A stretch of 9,844 nucleotides of DNA from an uncultured Bacteroidales bacterium. Its GTDB lineage: Bacteria > Bacteroidota > Bacteroidia > Bacteroidales > Bacteroidaceae. Location: the NCBI GenBank assembly GCA_937901185.1, contig CALCHR010000164.1, forward strand, positions 1 through 9,844. Direction: 5' to 3'. Under the pieces are notes generated by a model. It searched no databases, had not been told where the DNA came from, and saw only the letters and a program-made list of their open reading frames with translations. How positions within the stretch are numbered: the stretch's first letter is position 1; each line of letters opens with the position of its first letter. Made by a program: the position numbers and the translations under genes. Of the stretch, positions 6,535 through 9,844 are shown piece after piece.

Positions 6535-7569
6535 TTACAGCTCTAAAAAACTGCTTGCAAGTTCCAAAATTTCCCAGAGGAAGAACAAGGGCAGAATTTC
6601 GAGCGCACAAAAATACAAAAATAAATGCACACCACCGAATCTGTAGCCGAAAAATATCTGAAAACACTTGTAAAACAGCAGGATTTTGATGGTGGCGAGT
6701 ATGCACACGAACAAAAATTGAAGGGTTGAATAGTCTAAGTCGAAGTAGACCACGAGCAGTGTGAGGGGAAGCAAGGCAAAGCCCAGGGCGAGCACCGAGA
6801 GGTGGTAGATGTTTTGCCAAAGGGTGGTTTGACTGTGGGTAAAGAATACGTTGTTCACAAACTTGTAGAGCAATGTTTTTCCCACAACGAAGAGGCTGCA
6901 TAAGCCTATGGCTGTGCCTAATATATGATGGGGAGAAAGCCGGGTAAAGAGGTCGCCGTGACACTCTTGAACGTGGCCTGTATAGAGAATGCCGAGCAAG
7001 AAACAGGTTTGTACAACGAGGAAGAGGTTGCCGCGCAGTTCTGTGTCGTTGCGGTCGGTGAAGAGGTTTTTGCTTTGGCGGTGATAGAAGAAGTCCTTGA
7101 CGTTGTCGGAGATAAATTGCCAGGAGCCGGTTATCACTCCGACCATGATGAAGAAACCCAGTAGGAGCAAGCCGGTCACATAGTTGTCTGTGCGGAATTG
7201 ATAGGGGAGTGGTTCGCCGGCTATGCCGGTGGCGCAGTAGGCGGTTTGCTTTGCGCTCCATTCTTGGCCGTGGTTTTGGGAGGCGGCGAAGAGGTTGATG
7301 GTGTTGAGCTGCGAAGCGACGGTGGTGTCGGGAAAGACGCAGAGGCTGCTGTCGGTCGGTGCTGTAAGGCTGTCGGTGGAGAGAGGCTCTACCTGTGTCG
7401 CTTCGTGGAGTTTGACTGTGGTCGAGGTATGCACCGGTTTGACCGGCACGCTGGTTGCGAGCGTGTCGGGGGTTGTTGTTTCCTTGGAGAGCTTGAGGCT
7501 GTCAGTTTTGAGGCTGTCGGCTTTCAAGGGGTGTGCCACGATGGTGCTGTCGGCCACTGCTTGATACAT
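6535..7569 (-). CDS. DUF4271 multi-pass membrane protein
   Basis: This 344-residue protein has two parts. Residues 1 to about 125 are hydrophilic and rich in Ser, Thr and Asp, with repeated DSL triplets (LKADSLKTDSLKLS near residues 15-28, again STDSL further on). The rest holds about six hydrophobic segments (approximately 128-150, 182-200, 213-240, 252-276, 281-307 and 311-341), with YGFYR-like aromatic loops such as FFGYRFGGVHLFLYF. The layout matches DUF4271, a family I know essentially only from Bacteroidota and usually encoded beside hemD. Its function is unknown. It starts 12 nt after the LOG gene stop and is followed by hemD after 24 nt, so it is surely cotranscribed with them. I infer a membrane role only. 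Confidence 0.8.
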   Translation of the reverse strand: MYQAVADSTIVAHPLKADSLKTDSLKLSKETTTPDTLATSVPVKPVHTSTTVKLHEATQVEPLSTDSLTAPTDSSLCVFPDTTVASQLNTINLFAASQNHGQEWSAKQTAYCATGIAGEPLPYQFRTDNYVTGLLLLGFFIMVGVITGSWQFISDNVKDFFYHRQSKNLFTDRNDTELRGNLFLVVQTCFLLGILYTGHVQECHGDLFTRLSPHHILGTAIGLCSLFVVGKTLLYKFVNNVFFTHSQTTLWQNIYHLSVLALGFALLPLTLLVVYFDLDYSTLQFLFVCILATIKILLFYKCFQIFFGYRFGGVHLFLYFCALEILPLFFLWEILELASSFLEL

Positions 7570-7581
7570 GGACTCTTTCTT

Positions 7582-8157
7582 TTAGAGGGCGGCGAGTTTA
7601 CGGATGGAGCTGTCCCAAAGAGGTGTGGTCTCTGCCAGGTGGATGGCTTCTTCGGGGGTGTTGGCCACTTGCCAGATGGCGGCGTGTTGTTCGCGCATGA
7701 AGCGTTGTTCTACGGCGCACTCCAGTTGTGCGAGCAGGGGGTTGAAGTATCCGTCTGTGTTGAGGATGACGATGGGTTTGAGATAGAGGCCGAGTTGTTT
7801 CCAGGTGATGATTTCGAGGAGTTCCTCGAGTGTGCCTACTCCTCCGGGCAGTGCAATGCAGGCGTCGGAGAGTTCGGCCATCTTCTCTTTGCGGCTGTGC
7901 ATATTGTCGACCACTATGAGTTCTGACATGCCTTTGTGCTCCCATCCTTGTTCCACCATGAACTGCGGGATAACGCCTATGGCTTTTCCGCCGCCGGCCA
8001 GACAGGCTTCGGAGGTAGCTCCCATCAGTCCGGTGCGCCCTGCTCCGTTCACCAGGGTGTGACCTTTTTCTGCCAAGAGGCTTCCGAGCCTTCGGGCTGC
8101 GTGGATGTAGACTTCGGGCACTTGTCCGCTCGAAGCGCTGTAAACGGTGATGTGCAT
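7582..8157 (-). CDS. LOG-family protein (putative cytokinin riboside 5'-monophosphate phosphoribohydrolase)
   Basis: The 191-residue protein shows the LOG/Rossmann family (TIGR00730) pattern. The N-terminal strand is ITVYSASS, followed by the nucleotide loop NGAGRTGLMG (37-46, with Ala where GGG is common), the catalytic Arg89 in HSRKEKM, and the signature PGGVGTLEE (104-112). LOG enzymes hydrolyse the N-glycosidic bond of nucleoside monophosphates; in plants this activates cytokinins, in bacteria a nucleotide-salvage role is often assumed. Both key motifs are intact, so phosphoribohydrolase activity is likely, but the natural substrate is unknown. It starts 57 nt after the metK stop, with a strong hairpin in between, and is followed closely by the DUF4271 gene. 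Confidence 0.88.
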   Translation of the reverse strand: MHITVYSASSGQVPEVYIHAARRLGSLLAEKGHTLVNGAGRTGLMGATSEACLAGGGKAIGVIPQFMVEQGWEHKGMSELIVVDNMHSRKEKMAELSDACIALPGGVGTLEELLEIITWKQLGLYLKPIVILNTDGYFNPLLAQLECAVEQRFMREQHAAIWQVANTPEEAIHLAETTPLWDSSIRKLAAL

Positions 8158-8176
8158 GGTGTAGGCTTATAGATAT

Positions 8177-8210
8177 TCAGCGCCGGCAGGGGTGAACGTG
8201 CCGGCGCTGA
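8177..8210 (-). terminator. Strong hairpin after metK, lacking a T tract
   Basis: A 12-bp perfect stem (TCAGCGCCGGCA at 8177-8188 with its complement at 8199-8210) has a 10-nt loop and begins 4 nt after the metK stop codon. On the minus strand it is followed by ATATCTATAAG rather than a run of T. It may be a weak terminator that lets some transcripts continue into the LOG gene, or a 3' stabiliser of the metK message. Confidence 0.6.
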
Positions 8211-8214
8211 GAGA

Positions 8215-9507
8215 TTAGAGATTGAAGGCGGCTTTGATTTTTTCTACGTAGTCGAGTTTCTCCCAGGTGAAGAGTTCCACCTCGAGGGTCTTTTCTTCCA
8301 TGCCTCGGCTGCTGAATGTCTTGGTCACGGTCATCGGTGTGCGTCCCATGTGGCCATAGCTGGCAGTTTCTTCGTAGATGGGGAATCGGAGTTTGAGGCG
8401 TTCTTCGATGGCGCGTGGGCGCAGGTCGAAGAGTTCCTTAACCTTTTCGGCTATCTCGCCGTCGGAGATGGCCACGTGGCTCTTGCCGTAGGTGTTTACG
8501 TAGACGGAGATGGGCTCTGCCACGCCGATGGCGTAGCTCAGCTGTACGAGCATTTCGTCGGCCACTCCGGCTGCCACCATGTTCTTTGCAATGTGGCGTG
8601 CGGCGTAGGCTGCCGAGCGGTCCACCTTTGAGGGGTCTTTGCCGGAGAATGCTCCGCCGCCGTGGGCGCCTTTTCCGCCGTAGGTGTCAACGATGATTTT
8701 GCGGCCGGTCAGTCCGGTGTCGCCGTGCGGGCCTCCGATGACAAACTTGCCGGTGGGGTTGACGAAATACTTGATGGCGCCTTTCTCGAAGAGGGCTTTC
8801 ACCTCGGGGGTGTGAACGCGCTCGCGGATGACGCGCGGTATGAGGATGCTCACCACGTCGTGGCGGATTTGGTCGAGCATGAGTTGGTCGGCCTTTTCTT
8901 GTGAGCCGGCCTCTTCGGCGCTGATAAAGTCATCGTGCTGAGTAGAGACAACGATGGTGTCGATGCGCACGGCGCGGTCGTTGTCGTCGTATTCGATGGT
9001 CACCTGGCTCTTTGAGTCGGGGCGAAGATAGGTCATCTGCTTGCCCTCGCGGCGTATCTCGGCCAGTACGATAAGGATGTCGTGGGCCAAGGAGAGGGGC
9101 AGCGGCATGTAGGTGTCGGTCTCGTTGTTGGCATAGCCGAACATCATGCCCTGGTCGCCGGCGCCTTGAGTCATAGGGTCTTGACGCTCCACGCCGCGGT
9201 TGATGTCGGCGCTTTGTTCGTGGATGGCGCTCAACACACCGCAGCTCTCGGCTTCAAATTTGTATTCGGCTTTGGTATATCCGATGCGGCGGATGGTGCG
9301 GCGGGCTATTTCTTGCAGGTCGGCAAATGCTTCCGACTTCACTTCGCCGGCCACCACTACTTGTCCGGTGGTGACGAGGGTCTCGCAGGCCACTTTCGAG
9401 GTGGGGTCGTAGGCCAAGAGCTCATCGAGCACGGCGTCGGATATCTGGTCGGCTACTTTGTCGGGGTGTCCTTCAGACACTGATTCGGAGGTAAAGAGGT
9501 ATGCCAT
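8215..9507 (-). CDS. metK: S-adenosylmethionine synthetase
   Basis: The 430-residue enzyme makes S-adenosylmethionine from methionine and ATP. Signature segments are present: FTSESVSEGHPDKVADQ (His14, Asp16), GAGDQGMMFGYA (115-126), the glycine-rich P-loop-like GGGAFSGKDPSKVDRSAAY (from 283), and the VQLSYAIGVAEP stretch. The length is larger than E. coli MetK (384) but usual for Bacteroidota, which carry insertions in the central region. The frame remains open upstream for 43 more codons, but this part covers the structured leader and has no family similarity, so MAYLFTSESV at 9507 is the start. The gene is preceded by a SAM-II-like riboswitch and terminator and by its own promoter; it is probably repressed when SAM is abundant. 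Confidence 0.97.
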   Translation of the reverse strand: MAYLFTSESVSEGHPDKVADQISDAVLDELLAYDPTSKVACETLVTTGQVVVAGEVKSEAFADLQEIARRTIRRIGYTKAEYKFEAESCGVLSAIHEQSADINRGVERQDPMTQGAGDQGMMFGYANNETDTYMPLPLSLAHDILIVLAEIRREGKQMTYLRPDSKSQVTIEYDDNDRAVRIDTIVVSTQHDDFISAEEAGSQEKADQLMLDQIRHDVVSILIPRVIRERVHTPEVKALFEKGAIKYFVNPTGKFVIGGPHGDTGLTGRKIIVDTYGGKGAHGGGAFSGKDPSKVDRSAAYAARHIAKNMVAAGVADEMLVQLSYAIGVAEPISVYVNTYGKSHVAISDGEIAEKVKELFDLRPRAIEERLKLRFPIYEETASYGHMGRTPMTVTKTFSSRGMEEKTLEVELFTWEKLDYVEKIKAAFNL

Positions 9508-9538
9508 AGTTTCTTTTGAGTATATAAGTTGATGATAT

Positions 9539-9577
9539 AAAAAAATCTGCTTCATCTCCCTGACGGAGTGAAAGCAG
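9539..9577 (-). terminator. Terminator in the metK leader (candidate riboswitch expression platform)
   Basis: On the minus strand CTGCTT (9572-9577) pairs with AAGCAG (9547-9552), reinforced by an inner CTCC/GGAG stem. It runs, after one A, into seven T (9539-9545). The hairpin ends about 32 nt before the metK ATG. Its position between the aptamer and the gene makes it a natural off-switch for transcription. Confidence 0.8.
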
Positions 9578-9635
9578 AACGTCTCAAGATAGGCTCTCGC
9601 CTGTGCAGACCGCTCGCGGCGTGCGAGACGGCTCA

Positions 9636-9688
9636 AAATTTTAGCATTTTTTACAGAGGTTGCAAGCAGCCAAATCTTTCCTCGTTCT
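9636..9688 (-). ncRNA. SAM-II (SAM_alpha) riboswitch aptamer upstream of metK
   Basis: The minus strand holds the segments GATTTGGC, TGCTTGCAACC, TGTAAAAAAT and GCTAAAA in the order and spacing of the SAM-II class (GAUUU...UUGCAA...AUAAA..GCUAAAA). GAGG (9680-9683) can pair with CCTC (9656-9659) as P1. TTTGGC in the loop (9669-9674) can pair with GCTAAA (9640-9645), giving the H-type pseudoknot that defines this class. It starts about 10 nt after the predicted transcription start and controls the SAM-forming enzyme, the expected target. Recognition is from memory of the class consensus; no covariance search was run. Confidence 0.85.
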
Positions 9689-9700
9689 GTTTTACGGGTG

Positions 9701-9731
9701 CAAAGTTACGCCTTTCTCTTCAATCGGCCAA
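9701..9731 (-). promoter_or_regulatory. Bacteroidota-type promoter of metK
   Basis: On the minus strand TAACTTTG (9701-9708) fits TAnnTTTG, and TTG (9729-9731) lies 20 nt upstream as the -33 element. It predicts a transcript starting near 9694 with a leader of about 187 nt that contains the riboswitch and terminator. Confidence 0.78.
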
Positions 9732-9794
9732 GTAAAAGGGCATCATTATGTTTTTTTAGGATTATGCGAAAGGGTGGTATGTTGCCTCGGTTTT

Positions 9795-9844
9795 CTTAGT
9801 AGCTTTCTAGGAAAACTTAGTAAACTTCTAGGAAAAACTAGTAA
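9795..9844. repeat. Short tandem repeat, period about 21 nt, cut by window edge
   Basis: Two near-copies are visible: unit 1 at 9795-9815 and unit 2 at 9816-9837, sharing CTTAGTA at the start and TTCTAGGAAAA at the end. A third copy starts with CTAGTAA and runs off the edge. Each junction is also partly self-complementary (TTTTCTTAG at 9791-9799 against CTAGGAAAA at 9807-9815). The 60 or so bases between this and the metK promoter hold nothing I recognise. The total extent cannot be seen here. Confidence 0.7.

Noticed and set aside
6608..6623. Two tandem TATTTTTG (minus strand) matches to the -7 consensus near the end of the DUF4271 gene
   Set aside because: They lie in AT-rich coding sequence and I found no TTTG/TTG at 19-21 nt upstream; too weak to call an internal hemD promoter.
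7198..7926. 242-codon plus-strand open frame with Gly/Cys-rich product
   Set aside because: It is antisense to the DUF4271 and LOG genes, with composition typical of a shadow frame.
9508..9636. 43-codon N-terminal extension of MetK from a TTG start
   Set aside because: It covers the terminator hairpin and structured leader; MetK similarity begins at MAYLFTSESV, and 430 residues fits the family.
1..9844. Search for CRISPR arrays, insertion sequences, phage genes, toxin-antitoxin pairs or restriction systems
   Set aside because: None seen: no regularly spaced repeats of CRISPR type, no transposase or integrase, and all genes fit core chromosomal families.

Overview
The window reads as ordinary chromosomal housekeeping DNA from a member of the Bacteroidota, most likely order Bacteroidales; a Prevotella/Bacteroides-type genome is plausible, but the genus cannot be fixed from this sequence alone. 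The reasons are the gene content (RicT with a Cys-rich N-terminus, DUF4271, 430-residue MetK and TyrS), the lack of clear Shine-Dalgarno sites, and repeated promoters of the Bacteroidota type TTG/TTTG-N19-20-TAnnTTTG. Every gene is on the minus strand, so the transcription order runs from high to low coordinates. There is no gene-free stretch longer than about 340 bases.

Right end (8215-9844): metK (SAM synthetase) sits behind a leader of roughly 190 nt. The leader carries a strong match to a SAM-II (SAM_alpha) riboswitch, then a structured spacer, then a terminator hairpin with a T7 tract, so SAM probably feeds back on its own synthesis. Upstream of the metK promoter, at the window edge, begins a short tandem repeat of about 21 nt rich in CTAG.

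Middle (4348-8157): a tight gene row follows: a LOG-family protein, a DUF4271 membrane protein, hemD (uroporphyrinogen-III synthase), rnpA (RNase P protein), yidD (membrane insertion factor) and a short TatD-family hydrolase. A T-less hairpin separates metK from the LOG gene. A terminator-like hairpin with a T6 tract ends only 15 nt before the rnpA start codon, which suggests attenuation of rnpA-yidD-tatD.

Left (1-4347): tyrS and tRNA-Gln(UUG) each have a promoter -7 element. The tRNA is followed by a strong terminator. Then comes a promoter driving nfeD-floT (an NfeD-like membrane protein plus flotillin, the same pairing as yuaF-yuaG/floT of Bacillus), ended by its own terminator. Last is the 5' part of ricT, cut by the window edge, with a promoter and a perfect 18-bp palindrome in its leader.

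I found no mobile element, CRISPR array, toxin-antitoxin or defence system, and no evidence of an undescribed multi-gene system. The items most worth a second look are regulatory: the metK leader, the pre-rnpA hairpin, and the ricT palindrome.
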